Positions 51,772 to 60,928 of a DNA stretch of 64,000 nt are shown here, piece by piece. Position 1 is the stretch's first letter, and every line of letters starts with the position of its first letter. The notes below the pieces were generated by a model. It saw only the letters and a list, made by a program, of their open reading frames with translations, searched no databases and was not told where the DNA came from. The DNA comes from Sphingomonas sp. PAMC26645. Lineage in GTDB: Bacteria; Pseudomonadota; Alphaproteobacteria; Sphingomonadales; Sphingomonadaceae. The stretch spans positions 3,633,001 to 3,697,000 of the forward strand of contig NZ_CP039249.1 of NCBI RefSeq assembly GCF_004795835.1. The letters run 5' to 3'. The position numbers and the translations under genes are program-made.

Positions 51772-54332
51772 CCCTGCGGCGTGCCTTGCTTGCGGCCGCG
51801 CTATGGCTCGGGGCGCCAGCCTCGGCCGAGCCGGTCGCACGTCTCGTGTCGTTCGAGCCCGGGGCAGGTCTCGCACTGGCGAACGCGCAAGGCATCGCGC
51901 GCGTAGTGACGGCGCCGGGCGACCACGAGGTCGTCCGGAACGCCGCCGCCGACCTGACGAGCGACCTCCGGCGCGTGACCGGTGCCACGACCGTCAACGG
52001 TACGCAGATCTGGCTCGGCACGCTCGGTCGTAATCCTGCGATCGACCGGCTGGTCCGGCGCGGCAAGATCGACGTGTCCAGACTGCGCGACGCGTGGGAA
52101 AGCTTCGTGATCGCCACCGTCGCCAACCCCGCACCCGGTATCCCCGCAGCGCTGGTGATCGTCGGCAGCGATCGTCGCGGAACGGCGTTCGGCGCGTACG
52201 AGCTTTCGCGCGCGATCGGCGTGTCGCCGTGGCATTGGTGGGCCGACGTCACGCCCGAGCATCACGCCGCGATTTATGCGGCGACCGGTCTCCACCGCTA
52301 CGGGCCGCCGTCGGTCCGGTATCGCGGGATTTTCCTCAACGACGAGGACTGGGGGCTGCAACCCTGGACTGCCGGCACGTTCGAGCCAGAAGTCGGCACG
52401 ATCGGGCCGAAGACCTATGCCAAACTGTTCGAACTCATGCTGCGGCTGAAGGCGAACATGGTCTGGCCGGCGATGCACAAGGTCACCGCGGCGTTCAACG
52501 CGAACCCCGAGAATGCGCGGCTCGCCGACCGCTATGCGATCGTCATGGGATCGAGCCATGCCGAGCCCATGCTGCGCAACAACGTCGGCGAATGGACGGC
52601 ACCGGCGACGGACTTCAACTACCTCACCAACCCTGCCGGAGTCGCGGACTATTGGCGCACGCGCGTCAGGACGAACGGCCAGTACGAGAGCGTCTGGACG
52701 CTCGGGATGCGCGGCATCCACGACAGCGGGATCGTCGGCCCGACCACCGACGATGCGCGCCGATCGTTGCTCGAACGCATATTCACCGATCAGCGCGCGA
52801 TGCTGGCGCGCGGCGTGAACCGGGATCTGACGCGCGTGCCGCAGGTCTTCACGCCGTACAAGGAAGTGCTCGACGTCTATCGCGGCGGGCTGAAGGTACC
52901 CGACGACGTCACGCTGATGTGGCCCGACGATAATTTCGGCTATATCCGTCACGTCCCCGACGCCGCCGAGCGCACGCGGTCGGGCGGATCGGGCATCTAT
53001 TATCACTTGTCCTATCTCGGCGCGCCGCTGTCGTATCTCTGGCTGTCGACCACCCCGCCCGCGCTGATCCGCGAGGAACTTGGGCGGGCTTGGGATGCGG
53101 GTGCGCGGCGGATGTGGGTCGCCAATGTCGGCGACCTCAAGCCCGCGGAACTCGCGACCGACTATTTCCTGCAACTGGCTTGGGACGTACCGGGCACGCG
53201 CGGCAAACCGATCAATACGGTCGTCACGGACTGGGCGGCCGGCACGGTCGGCGCCGATGTCGCGCCGGAGATCGCCGCGATCATGGCCGAGCATCACCGG
53301 CTGAACTTCCAGCGCCGACCCGAGCATCTGCAATGGTGGCTGCCCGGAGAACTGTCGAAGCCGAGTCCGCTTGCCCCTCCCGAGATCGCTACCCGCCTCG
53401 CCGCCTTCGACACGCTGCGCATGCGCGTCCAGTCGATCGCGCCGCGCGTTGCGCCCGACCGTCGCGACGCGTTCTTCGAGCTGGTCGACTATCCGGTGAC
53501 TGCGGCGGCGCTTGCCAATACGCGCGTGTTCGATGCCGAGGCGCATGATCGCCTGCGCGATACCGATCCGGTTAGTGCGGCAGTGGCTGGCGAACGATCG
53601 CGTGCAGCGGACGCTGAAATCACCGCGCTGACGAGCCGCTACAATAGCGAGATCGCGGGCGGGAAGTGGCGGGGGCTGATGGCGGTCGAACCCGCCGACG
53701 GGCAGTGGCGTCGCTATCGCTTGTCGCCACCGATCCTGCCCGCCCCAGCTATAGCTGCCCGGCGGAGGCCGGGGCCCAATTGGAATGCCCCTGATGAGAT
53801 CTCGCCGTCCTCCGTTACCTCGGCCGTTCCAACTGGGCCCCGGCCTTCGCCGGGGAACCGGGAGGTTTTATCCTCTTCGACGATCGTGGTTGAGGCGGAG
53901 ACTTCGGGGAGCCTGCGCAATGGCTGGCGCGTGGTCGACGGCCTCGGCCGCAACGGTGCTGCGGTAGCCGCGGCGGCGCTGGCAACGCTGTCGTACACCG
54001 TCACGCTCCCGCCGGGTCGCTGGCAACTCGCAGCGGAAATCTTGCCGACCTATCCTACGACCGAAGGCGCCGACCTCGCGGTAACGGTCGCGATCGACGG
54101 CGGGCCGCCCGTGCGCGTCGGTGTTCCGCGCAAGACCGGCGACCGGGCATGGGCGCTCGCGGTGCTCGACAACCGTCTCGACCTTGCGCTGCCGACACCG
54201 CTCGCCGCCGGACGACACAATGTGACGATCGGGATCGACGACCCCGCGATCCTCTTCGACGCGCTCCGCTTCGATCCGCTTCCCCCATCTCCAGCCAACG
54301 CCGGTACCCAAGGACTTTCGCATGGCCACTGA
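51768..54332 (+). CDS. GH115 alpha-glucuronidase with an in-frame palindromic insertion
   Basis: An 854-residue protein from the proposed CTG start. A signal peptide (TLRRALLAAALWLGAPASAE) is complete only with this start; TTG at 51786 would remove its basic N-terminus. GH115 core motifs are clear: RYRGIFLNDEDWGLQPWTAG, TYAKLFELMLRLKANMVWPA, MHKVTAAFNANPENARLADR and VMGSSHAEPMLRNNVGEW. The family removes alpha-1,2-linked glucuronate, best known from xylan. Here the neighbours are RG-I and galactan enzymes, so glucuronidated arabinogalactan is a better guess. Between the catalytic part and a C-terminal jelly-roll domain (from about residue 705) a 97-bp palindromic repeat is inserted in frame. 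The end overlaps the symporter gene by 11 bp. Confidence 0.88.
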   Translation: MTLRRALLAAALWLGAPASAEPVARLVSFEPGAGLALANAQGIARVVTAPGDHEVVRNAAADLTSDLRRVTGATTVNGTQIWLGTLGRNPAIDRLVRRGKIDVSRLRDAWESFVIATVANPAPGIPAALVIVGSDRRGTAFGAYELSRAIGVSPWHWWADVTPEHHAAIYAATGLHRYGPPSVRYRGIFLNDEDWGLQPWTAGTFEPEVGTIGPKTYAKLFELMLRLKANMVWPAMHKVTAAFNANPENARLADRYAIVMGSSHAEPMLRNNVGEWTAPATDFNYLTNPAGVADYWRTRVRTNGQYESVWTLGMRGIHDSGIVGPTTDDARRSLLERIFTDQRAMLARGVNRDLTRVPQVFTPYKEVLDVYRGGLKVPDDVTLMWPDDNFGYIRHVPDAAERTRSGGSGIYYHLSYLGAPLSYLWLSTTPPALIREELGRAWDAGARRMWVANVGDLKPAELATDYFLQLAWDVPGTRGKPINTVVTDWAAGTVGADVAPEIAAIMAEHHRLNFQRRPEHLQWWLPGELSKPSPLAPPEIATRLAAFDTLRMRVQSIAPRVAPDRRDAFFELVDYPVTAAALANTRVFDAEAHDRLRDTDPVSAAVAGERSRAADAEITALTSRYNSEIAGGKWRGLMAVEPADGQWRRYRLSPPILPAPAIAARRRPGPNWNAPDEISPSSVTSAVPTGPRPSPGNREVLSSSTIVVEAETSGSLRNGWRVVDGLGRNGAAVAAAALATLSYTVTLPPGRWQLAAEILPTYPTTEGADLAVTVAIDGGPPVRVGVPRKTGDRAWALAVLDNRLDLALPTPLAAGRHNVTIGIDDPAILFDALRFDPLPPSPANAGTQGLSHGH
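53758..53854. repeat. Palindromic repeat inserted within the GH115 coding frame
   Basis: Two 28-nt arms (53758-53785 and 53827-53854) are inverted copies with two mismatches; each includes GGCCGGGGCCCA or its complement TGGGCCCCGGCC. The element is of the sphingomonad intergenic type but lies inside an open frame, coding for a Pro/Arg/Ser-rich linker (AARRRPGPNW, later PTGPRPSPGNR) with no stop codon. Confidence 0.85.
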
Positions 54333-55866
54333 TCCGATCGCCGCCCGTCCGGCCCTGCCGCTTGCGCCTGCCCGTCCGGTACGCTGGTACAATTTGCTCG
54401 CCTATGGTTCGAACGACGTGCTCGGCGCGGGGTCGATGGCGGTTATCAGCACGTGGATCCTGATCTTTTACACCAGCTTCTGCGGACTGTCCGCGGCACA
54501 GGCGACGATCATCTTCGGCGTCGCGCGCGTGCTCGATGCGTTCACCAGCCCGACGATCGGCCACCTGTCGGACAATCTCGGGCGAAGCTGGCTGGGGCGC
54601 AAGTTCGGACGGCGGCGGTTCTTCATTCTCGCCGCGATCCCGCTGCTGCCGTCGTTCGCGATCATGTGGGTCGCGGGCCAGGGCTTCTGGTATTACCTCG
54701 TGACGTACGTGCTGTTCGAGATGGTCTACGCGATGGAGATCATCCCGTACGAGACGCTCGCGTCGGAAATGGCGACCGATTACCGCACCAAGGCGAAGTT
54801 CGCGGGCGCGCGTATCCTGTGCGGCCAGTGCTCGGCGATCGCGGCGGCGTTCCTGCCGGGCTGGCTGATCGCGTATCTCGGCCCGGACTCGCCCGACACG
54901 TATCTGTATATGGGCATGATCTTCTCGGTGCTGTTCATGGGCGCCGCGGGATTACTGTACGCGTTCAGCTGGGAACGGCAGCGGCCCGAGGGGCTCGACG
55001 AGGTCCAGGCGGTCGAGAAGGCGTCGCTCGGCGCGGCGTTCAAGGCGCTCTACCGCAACCTGTTCTCGACGCTGAGGATCCGGGCATTCCGTCTGCATCT
55101 CGGCATGTATCTGGGCGGCTATATCAGCCAGGACATCTACAACGCCGCGTTCACCTATTTCGTGATCTTCGCGCTCGCCGGATCGACCGCGATCGTCGCG
55201 AACCTGGTCGGCGTTACGTACATCGTCCAGCTCGCTGCAGTGGTGCTGGCGATCAATTTCGCGTTGCGGCTGTCGCCCGCCGCCGCCTACCGGTTCGCGG
55301 CGTTGAGCTTCGCGATCGGCGTGGTGATCTTCCTCGCGATGTACGCGGCGGGCTATACAGCGACGTCGGCGCTGTTCTGGCTGCCGGTGGTGTTCGCCGG
55401 GTTGGGGCGCGGCGCGCTGAACTACATCCCCTGGGCGACCTACAACTACATGGCCGACGTCGACGAGATCGTCACCGGTCGCCGTCGCGAGGGCGCGTTC
55501 GCCGGCGTGATGACGTTCGTGCGCAAGATGAGCCAGGCGCTGGCGGTGATCCTCGTCGGGCAGGTGATGCAGGCGTCGGGCTTCGTCTCGAAGGCGACCG
55601 CGCAGAGCCCGCAGGCGATCTACGCGATCGTCGCGGTGCTGGGCGCCGGGACGATCGCGATGCTCATCTTCGGCGTGCTCGTGTCGACGCGCTTCCGGCT
55701 TACGCCCGGCACGCACGCGATCCTGCTGGAGGAGATCGAGCATCTGCGGCGCGGCGAGCGGACTCCGTCGACGCCGGACAACGCGCGCGTGGTCGAGGAT
55801 CTGTCGGGCTGGTCCTACGACAAGCTGTGGGGCAACAATCCCGTCGCGGCGGCGGGCACGCGGTGA
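54322..55866 (+). CDS. GPH-family sugar:cation symporter
   Basis: A 514-residue inner-membrane carrier of the glycoside-pentoside-hexuronide family with about 12 helices. Signatures are WYNLLAYGSNDVLGAGSMAV, ARVLDAFTSPTIGHLSDNLG, GRKFGRRRFFILAAIPLLPS and EIIPYETLASEMATDYRTKA. It would import a uronate-containing disaccharide with protons or sodium ions, supplying cytoplasmic GH105. ATG overlaps GH115 by 11 bp; the stop overlaps the next gene in a GTGA arrangement. Exact substrate is inferred from its place in the operon. Confidence 0.88.
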   Translation: MATDPIAARPALPLAPARPVRWYNLLAYGSNDVLGAGSMAVISTWILIFYTSFCGLSAAQATIIFGVARVLDAFTSPTIGHLSDNLGRSWLGRKFGRRRFFILAAIPLLPSFAIMWVAGQGFWYYLVTYVLFEMVYAMEIIPYETLASEMATDYRTKAKFAGARILCGQCSAIAAAFLPGWLIAYLGPDSPDTYLYMGMIFSVLFMGAAGLLYAFSWERQRPEGLDEVQAVEKASLGAAFKALYRNLFSTLRIRAFRLHLGMYLGGYISQDIYNAAFTYFVIFALAGSTAIVANLVGVTYIVQLAAVVLAINFALRLSPAAAYRFAALSFAIGVVIFLAMYAAGYTATSALFWLPVVFAGLGRGALNYIPWATYNYMADVDEIVTGRRREGAFAGVMTFVRKMSQALAVILVGQVMQASGFVSKATAQSPQAIYAIVAVLGAGTIAMLIFGVLVSTRFRLTPGTHAILLEEIEHLRRGERTPSTPDNARVVEDLSGWSYDKLWGNNPVAAAGTR

Positions 55867-56831
55867 TCCTGATCGCCGCTGCGTTGCTCGCAGGCGCAGG
55901 CTCGCCAGTCGCGCCGAAGCCGCTATTTCGTGATCCGGTGCACGACGGCGCCGCCGATCCCTCGACCGTCTACAATCCCGCCCGCCGCGAATGGGTGATG
56001 TTCTACACCAACCGCCGTGCCGACCTGCCGATGGCCGACGCGAAGGACGTGCGCTGGGTGCACGGTACTGCGATCGGCACCGCGCGATCGCGTGACGGCG
56101 TGCACTGGCGCTACGGGGGCACCGCGGCGATCCCCGCATCCTGCACCGGCGCGACGTTGTGGGCGCCCGAAGTCCAGTATCTCGCGGGCCGGTGGCACAT
56201 GTGGCTGACCGTCGTGCCGGGCGTCTTCCGCGACTGGAACGCCTCGCGGTTCATCGTCCACCTGACCTCTCGCGACCTGAAGCGCTGGACCTGCGGCGAG
56301 CGGCTGTCGCTCGGCTCCGACCGGGTGATAGATGCGAGCGTCGCGGCGCTGCCCGGTGGCGGCTATCGACTCTGGTATAACGACGAGCGACTGAACAAGG
56401 CGATCCGCTACGCCGACAGCGACGATCTGGTGCACTGGCGCGTGAAGGGCACGATCGTCGATACGCCGGGCGAGGGACCGAAGGCGTTCCGCTGGAAGGG
56501 ACGCTGGTGGCTGATCTCCGACGCGTGGAAGGGATTGCTGGCGATGCGCTCGACGGACGGCGAGCACTGGACGCGACAACCGGACTATCTGCTCGCGACG
56601 CCCGGCCGCGCCGAGACCGATCGTGCCAAGGGGCAGCATCCCGACGTCATCGTCGCCGGAGACCGCGCGTATATCATCTATTTCGTCCAGCAATCCGGCG
56701 AACCACAGTCCACGCGCGATCCCGAATGGCATCGCCGCAGCGTGCTGCAGATCGCCGAACTGAATGAGGCAGGCGGTATCCTCACCGTGGACCGCGACGC
56801 GCCGACCGAGATTCGGCTCGCGCGCCGCTAG
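55863..56831 (+). CDS. GH43-like five-bladed propeller glycosidase
   Basis: A 322-residue protein with a short signal peptide (ILIAAALLAGAGSPVAPKPL). Propeller motifs include FRDPVHDGAADPSTVYNPAR with the Asp expected as base, LWAPEVQYLAGRWHMWLTVV, GSDRVIDASVAALPGGGYRL and GEGPKAFRWKGRWWLISDAW with Glu as a possible acid. It resembles GH43 clan proteins; the specific subfamily, arabinosidase or galactosidase, cannot be told. GTG start overlaps the symporter stop by 4 bp (GTGA). It is the last gene of the IclR-led operon, with its end overlapping by 4 bp the end of a converging esterase gene. Confidence 0.78.
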   Translation: MILIAAALLAGAGSPVAPKPLFRDPVHDGAADPSTVYNPARREWVMFYTNRRADLPMADAKDVRWVHGTAIGTARSRDGVHWRYGGTAAIPASCTGATLWAPEVQYLAGRWHMWLTVVPGVFRDWNASRFIVHLTSRDLKRWTCGERLSLGSDRVIDASVAALPGGGYRLWYNDERLNKAIRYADSDDLVHWRVKGTIVDTPGEGPKAFRWKGRWWLISDAWKGLLAMRSTDGEHWTRQPDYLLATPGRAETDRAKGQHPDVIVAGDRAYIIYFVQQSGEPQSTRDPEWHRRSVLQIAELNEAGGILTVDRDAPTEIRLARR

Positions 56832-57664
56832 TCGAGAAAGCCGACCTGCCGCAGCCACGCCTCGCACAGCGTCGGCCAGATCGAGACCGGCAGCCCCTGC
56901 GTATCGAGCGCGAAACCATGCGGCGCATTGGCAAAGACGTGGAGTTCCGCCGCACCGCCGGCGTCCTGCCACGCCGTGTGGAGCCGGCGGGCATTCTCGA
57001 CCGGAACGACGGGGTCGTTGCCAGCATAGACGATGAACGCAGGCGGCGGCGACGGCAGCAGTTGCGCATCGGGTTGCAGCCGATCGTACATCGCCTGTTT
57101 CTCGGCCGGCGGCAGAGGCGGCTTGTCGACGATGATCGTCCGTCCCGCCGCGTTGGTGGAGATCGGGGCATAGCCCATGACCATCAAGTCGGGCCGCGTC
57201 GACTCGTCGGAATGACGCGATGCCGGCGCCGTCCACCCGTCCGGATACGCCGCGGCAAGGCATGCAGTCAGATGACCGCCAGACGACAGTCCGACTGTGC
57301 CGAGCCCCGCCGGTGCGAGACCGCTTCCACGGATCAACCGCATAGACTCGCGCGCGTCGTCGAGCGGTGCGGCAATACCGTTGGCAGCATTGGGGAAGCG
57401 GTGGATCAGGACGAACGCGTGATAGCCGAGCCCCGTCAGCCAAGCGGCGACCTGCACCCCCTCCCTGCCCGCCATCAACTGCGTATAGCCACCGCCGCCA
57501 AGCACGAGCATCGCCCGGCCATTGGGGTTGGCGGCACGAAACCCGAGCAGCACCGGCTGATCGACCGCCGTGACGACCGCAACCTCGGCCGCGACCGAGG
57601 GATCCTCGAACGTCACCGCCGGCTCGTCCGCCCAAAGCGGCCATACATCATCTGCACCCAGCAT
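56828..57664 (-). CDS. Cytoplasmic alpha/beta-hydrolase (esterase family)
   Basis: A 278-residue alpha/beta-hydrolase with no signal peptide. Motifs are GRAMLVLGGGGYTQLMAGRE for the oxyanion hole, GTVGLSSGGHLTACLAAAYP for the nucleophile elbow, FIVYAGNDPVVPVENARRLH for the acid and FANAPHGFALDT for the His. It belongs to the same broad group as the Tat-exported esterase at 35.0 kb. The ATG overlaps the stop of the upstream GH43 gene (TGATG-type), so it is the last gene of the minus-strand rhamnose operon. It may deacylate imported oligosaccharides. Its 3' end overlaps by 4 bp the converging GH43-like gene. Confidence 0.8.
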   Translation of the reverse strand: MLGADDVWPLWADEPAVTFEDPSVAAEVAVVTAVDQPVLLGFRAANPNGRAMLVLGGGGYTQLMAGREGVQVAAWLTGLGYHAFVLIHRFPNAANGIAAPLDDARESMRLIRGSGLAPAGLGTVGLSSGGHLTACLAAAYPDGWTAPASRHSDESTRPDLMVMGYAPISTNAAGRTIIVDKPPLPPAEKQAMYDRLQPDAQLLPSPPPAFIVYAGNDPVVPVENARRLHTAWQDAGGAAELHVFANAPHGFALDTQGLPVSIWPTLCEAWLRQVGFLD

Positions 57665-58746
57665 CACGAACACCCCGGTTTAGCGTTGTCGAACGACGAG
57701 TGCCCCGGCGTGCAGGGATGCGTCGGATACGCCTCCCCGTCGAGTTCGGTAGCCTCGCGTACCACCGCCAGCCGGTCGCCCTCGTCGCGCATCTCGTACA
57801 GCTTGCCGAGCGCGAAGTTGAACGGGCGGTGGAGGATCATCATCAGCCGCCCGTCGAACGCGCGGAACAGCATGCCGTGGCCACTGTCGCGTTCGACAAG
57901 TGGGCCAAGTTGCTCCCACGGTCCTTCGATGCCGCCCGATCGCGAGCGCGCCTGCCCCTCGACATAGCCCTTCTTGCCATAGCTCGACCACAGCATCAGC
58001 AGTGCACCGGTCTTGCTGCGGTATAGTTCGGGTCCGTCGGTGACGTAGACCGTGTCGCCATCGGGCTGGTTCTGGCCGACCACCCATGCCGCGTCATTGG
58101 CACTGAACAGGCGCCTCGCCGTGCCCGCCGCAGACAGGTCGTCGTTCAGCGGCACGGCTTCCATCGTGCCGATCGTCGTCTGCCACCATTCGTGCGCGTA
58201 GACGAGCCACGGCTTGCCCTTCGGGTCGACGTACAGCGTGCCGTCGAGCGACATCTCGTCCTTCGACACGATCGGCTCGCCGCCTCGGATCAATGCATAG
58301 GGCCCGTCGATCTTGTCCGCGACCGCGAGGACGGTGCCGCGGCGATAGGTCGCGCGCTTGCCGTTGGGCGTCAGCGGCGAGGCCGGATCGTGGAACGTCG
58401 CGAAGAGATACCAGCGGTTCTTCCAGCGGTGTACTTCCGGCGCCCAGCTTCCCGCCTTCGCCCAGACGTCGCCGGGCAACACGAACACCAGCTTGGGCTT
58501 GGTCCAGTGCTTCAGGTCACGGCTCGCATACATCATCGTGCCCAGCCGCGAGTCGCCGGTCATCGCGACCTCGTTGCGGGTGAAGAGGTAGTAGGTGCGG
58601 CTGGCCTTGTCGGCGACGACCCACGGATCGTGGAGGTGCATCGCGGTCATCACCAGCGGGGCGTCGGGCTCGCGCGGCGGGGTTGCGGGTGCAGCCCCCG
58701 CGAGTGCCAGCAGGCTGGCGGCGATCAGGTGCGCGATCCGGGTCAT
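57664..58746 (-). CDS. GH43 family secreted glycosidase
   Basis: A 360-residue protein with a Sec signal (TRIAHLIAASLLALAGAAPA). GH43 propeller motifs: HLHDPWVVADKASRTYYLFT with the general-base Asp, AGSWAPEVHRWKNRWYLFAT, MSLDGTLYVDPKGKPWLVYA with the pKa-modulating Asp, and DGPELYRSKTGALLMLWSSY, plus HRPFNFALGKLYEM near the C-terminus. Probably an arabinanase or arabinofuranosidase acting on RG-I arabinan side chains, although the subfamily cannot be determined. ATGA overlap with rhaT upstream and TGATG with the esterase downstream show tight coupling. Confidence 0.85.
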   Translation of the reverse strand: MTRIAHLIAASLLALAGAAPATPPREPDAPLVMTAMHLHDPWVVADKASRTYYLFTRNEVAMTGDSRLGTMMYASRDLKHWTKPKLVFVLPGDVWAKAGSWAPEVHRWKNRWYLFATFHDPASPLTPNGKRATYRRGTVLAVADKIDGPYALIRGGEPIVSKDEMSLDGTLYVDPKGKPWLVYAHEWWQTTIGTMEAVPLNDDLSAAGTARRLFSANDAAWVVGQNQPDGDTVYVTDGPELYRSKTGALLMLWSSYGKKGYVEGQARSRSGGIEGPWEQLGPLVERDSGHGMLFRAFDGRLMMILHRPFNFALGKLYEMRDEGDRLAVVREATELDGEAYPTHPCTPGHSSFDNAKPGCS

Positions 58747-59810
58747 GCGACGGTCTCCACCGCTATGCTGTTGCCATAGCCGATCACCACGGTCGCGATC
58801 AGCAGCAGCGCGACGCCCGCCCAGACCACAGCCTTGATCCGCGCGCCAGCGTCCTTCCACTCGCGGAACGCAAAGCCCCACAGCGTGCCGAAGATGATGA
58901 TGCTCGCCATGTGCAGCGTCCAGCTCGAGAAGCCGAGGCGTCCCATCTGGCTCTCCCCCATCGTGTAGAAGAAGAATTGAAAATACCACGTCACCCCCGC
59001 GAGTGCGCTCAGTGCGTAGTTGCGCAGAAGCGGCGGGCGGGCGTCGTCGGTCGTGCGTCCGAGCCATTGCTTTGCGCTGCGGTTCCTGACGATCAACCAC
59101 GCGCACCAGGCGCCGTTGGTGACGAGCCCGCCAGCCATGATCAGGCACAACACGGGAAGCCCGGTCCAGAGCGGCCCGGTCCCCGCGGTCGCCGACAGCG
59201 CCTTGATCGGTTCGCCTGCGGCCAGCCCGAAGGCGAAGCACGCGGACATGATTCCGGCGCCGATCGCGACGACGATGCCCTTGCGGAAATCGAACTCGGC
59301 GACGACCGCCAGCTTCTGCTCCGGGGTCAGCAGCGCATCCTTCATCGCGCCCGCGATCGCGACGACGACGATGCCGGCGAGCGTCAGGCCGATACCAGCG
59401 AGGACGATGTTGCCGGAGGTTGTCGCGATCAGCTTCTCGTGGAACTCGCCCGTGAACGCCGGCGGGATCAGCGTGCCGAACACCGTGCACAATCCGAGTA
59501 CGACGGCCATGCCAAGCGACAGCCCGAGATACCGCATGACGAGCCCGTATCCGAGCCCACCGAACCCCCACAACACGCCGAACACCATCGGCCACCAGAA
59601 CGCGGTCGACGGCGCGCGCCCGAGCACGCCGAGCAGGTCGTGCGTCTGGAGGCTGGCGAAGAACCACGGCGCGACCAGCCACGATACGACGCCGCCCGTC
59701 AGCCAGTAGATCTCCCACGACCAGCGCTTCACCCCGCGATAGGGGACGTAGAAGCTGGCCGACGCGAGCCCGCCGAGCCAGTGATACAGCACCCCGAGCA
59801 GCGGGTTCAC
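58743..59810 (-). CDS. rhaT: L-rhamnose/proton symporter RhaT
   Basis: A 355-residue membrane protein with ten helices, close in size to E. coli RhaT (344). Matching segments include ASFYVPYRGVKRWSWEIYWL, APWFFASLQTHDLLGVLG, GFGGLGYGLVMRYLGLSLGM and TWYFQFFFYTMGESQMGRLG. It imports L-rhamnose with a proton. The GTG start at 59810 overlaps the lactonase stop (GTGA). Together with the disaccharide symporter it gives two routes for rhamnose into the cytoplasm. Confidence 0.93.
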   Translation of the reverse strand: MNPLLGVLYHWLGGLASASFYVPYRGVKRWSWEIYWLTGGVVSWLVAPWFFASLQTHDLLGVLGRAPSTAFWWPMVFGVLWGFGGLGYGLVMRYLGLSLGMAVVLGLCTVFGTLIPPAFTGEFHEKLIATTSGNIVLAGIGLTLAGIVVVAIAGAMKDALLTPEQKLAVVAEFDFRKGIVVAIGAGIMSACFAFGLAAGEPIKALSATAGTGPLWTGLPVLCLIMAGGLVTNGAWCAWLIVRNRSAKQWLGRTTDDARPPLLRNYALSALAGVTWYFQFFFYTMGESQMGRLGFSSWTLHMASIIIFGTLWGFAFREWKDAGARIKAVVWAGVALLLIATVVIGYGNSIAVETVA

Positions 59811-60709
59811 AGGTCGAGACCCAGCCGGTAGATCCGGTTCGCATTGCCGCCGAACAGCGCGCGGCGTTCGTCTTCGGCGAAGTCGGCAACCAGCGCGTGA
59901 TAGGTTTCGAGGTAGCGATCGATCGGCGCGAACAGCGTGTCGGTCGGCGCGTCGCTGGCGAACAGGCAGCGATCGGTGCCGAACAGGTCGATCGCTTCGA
60001 GCAGGAAGGGCCGCACGCTTTCTGGCGTCCAGGCGCGCGCGATGAAGCCGAGCCCCGACAGCTTGATCGCGACATGCGGCAGCGCCGCGAGCGCGCGCAG
60101 GCCGTCGCGCCATTCCGCGATGCCATCGGGATCGGTGAGCACCGGCATGCCGAGATGGTTGATGATGACCGGAACGTCGGGATGACGCGCGATCATTCGC
60201 GCAAGGCCGGGCATCTGCGCAGGATAGCATTGCAGGTCGAACGAGAGCGCGTGCGTACGCAGCAGCGCGTAGCCAGCCTGCCAATGGGCATCCTGCGTGA
60301 GGTCGCGCGCCGTGTAGCTGCGAGCCGGATCGGCGTGCCAGTTGACGATCTGGCGAATGCCCCGAACATGGGGGAACGCCGCCTGCGCGGCGAGGTGCAT
60401 ATCGACGTCGGCATCGTCCAGCGGTGCGTAGGCGACGATCGCGTTGGGCAAGCCGTGCTCGGCGGCGATCCCCTCCAGCCAGCGCGTCTCGTCGAGCGCC
60501 TGCACCGAATCCGCACCCGCATCGACATGCACCGCGCCGACGACATTCCACCGCGCGAGCGCCGCGCGGTACTCGGCGATCCCGAAGTCGCGCGCGATCG
60601 GCTCGACGCTGCCATTGGGGCCATCATCGGCGAACGGCGGCGACAACCACGGATAGCGGATATGGCTCAGGTCCCACAGGTGGATATGCGCGTCGACGAA
60701 CGGGATCAT
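59807..60709 (-). CDS. lra2: Amidohydrolase-family L-rhamnono-lactonase
   Basis: A 300-residue amidohydrolase-2 family (TIM-barrel) protein. Metal-site motif DAHIHLWDLSHIRYPWLSPP at the N-terminus, HVRGIRQIVNWHADP, VIINHLGMPVLTDPDGIAEW and FASDAPTDTLFAPIDRYLET fit sugar lactonases of the rhamnose and fucose pathways. It should open L-rhamnono-1,4-lactone to L-rhamnonate. The ATG follows AGGAGA. It is downstream of the SDR across a palindromic element and coupled to rhaT. Substrate assignment rests on context plus family. Confidence 0.85.
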   Translation of the reverse strand: MIPFVDAHIHLWDLSHIRYPWLSPPFADDGPNGSVEPIARDFGIAEYRAALARWNVVGAVHVDAGADSVQALDETRWLEGIAAEHGLPNAIVAYAPLDDADVDMHLAAQAAFPHVRGIRQIVNWHADPARSYTARDLTQDAHWQAGYALLRTHALSFDLQCYPAQMPGLARMIARHPDVPVIINHLGMPVLTDPDGIAEWRDGLRALAALPHVAIKLSGLGFIARAWTPESVRPFLLEAIDLFGTDRCLFASDAPTDTLFAPIDRYLETYHALVADFAEDERRALFGGNANRIYRLGLDL

Positions 60710-60794
60710 TGCCTTCTCTCCTGGGTTTGTTGAACCGTACCGCCTCGTGCCGGGCGGCGTTGGCTGAGCGATTTGGGATGACAGTCGAAACGAT

Positions 60795-60914
60795 CCTCCC
60801 CCGCCAGGGGGAGGTGGTGCCAAAGGCGGCGGAGGGGGAGGATACGGAACAGAGGTTACCCTTACCTCCCCCTCCGTCTGGCAACGGCCAGCCACCTCCC
60901 CCTGGCGGGGGAGG
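60795..60914. repeat. Large palindromic GC-rich intergenic element
   Basis: Outer arms of 23 nt (60795-60817 and the complement ending at 60914; each includes CCCCCGCCAGGGGGAGG or its complement) enclose inner arms with GGAGGGGGAGG and CCTCCCCCTCC. The whole element can fold on itself. It fills the 219-bp gap between the SDR and lactonase genes, both on the minus strand, and so lies in the transcript. Confidence 0.85.
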
Positions 60915-60928
60915 ATACAAGAGTCCCC

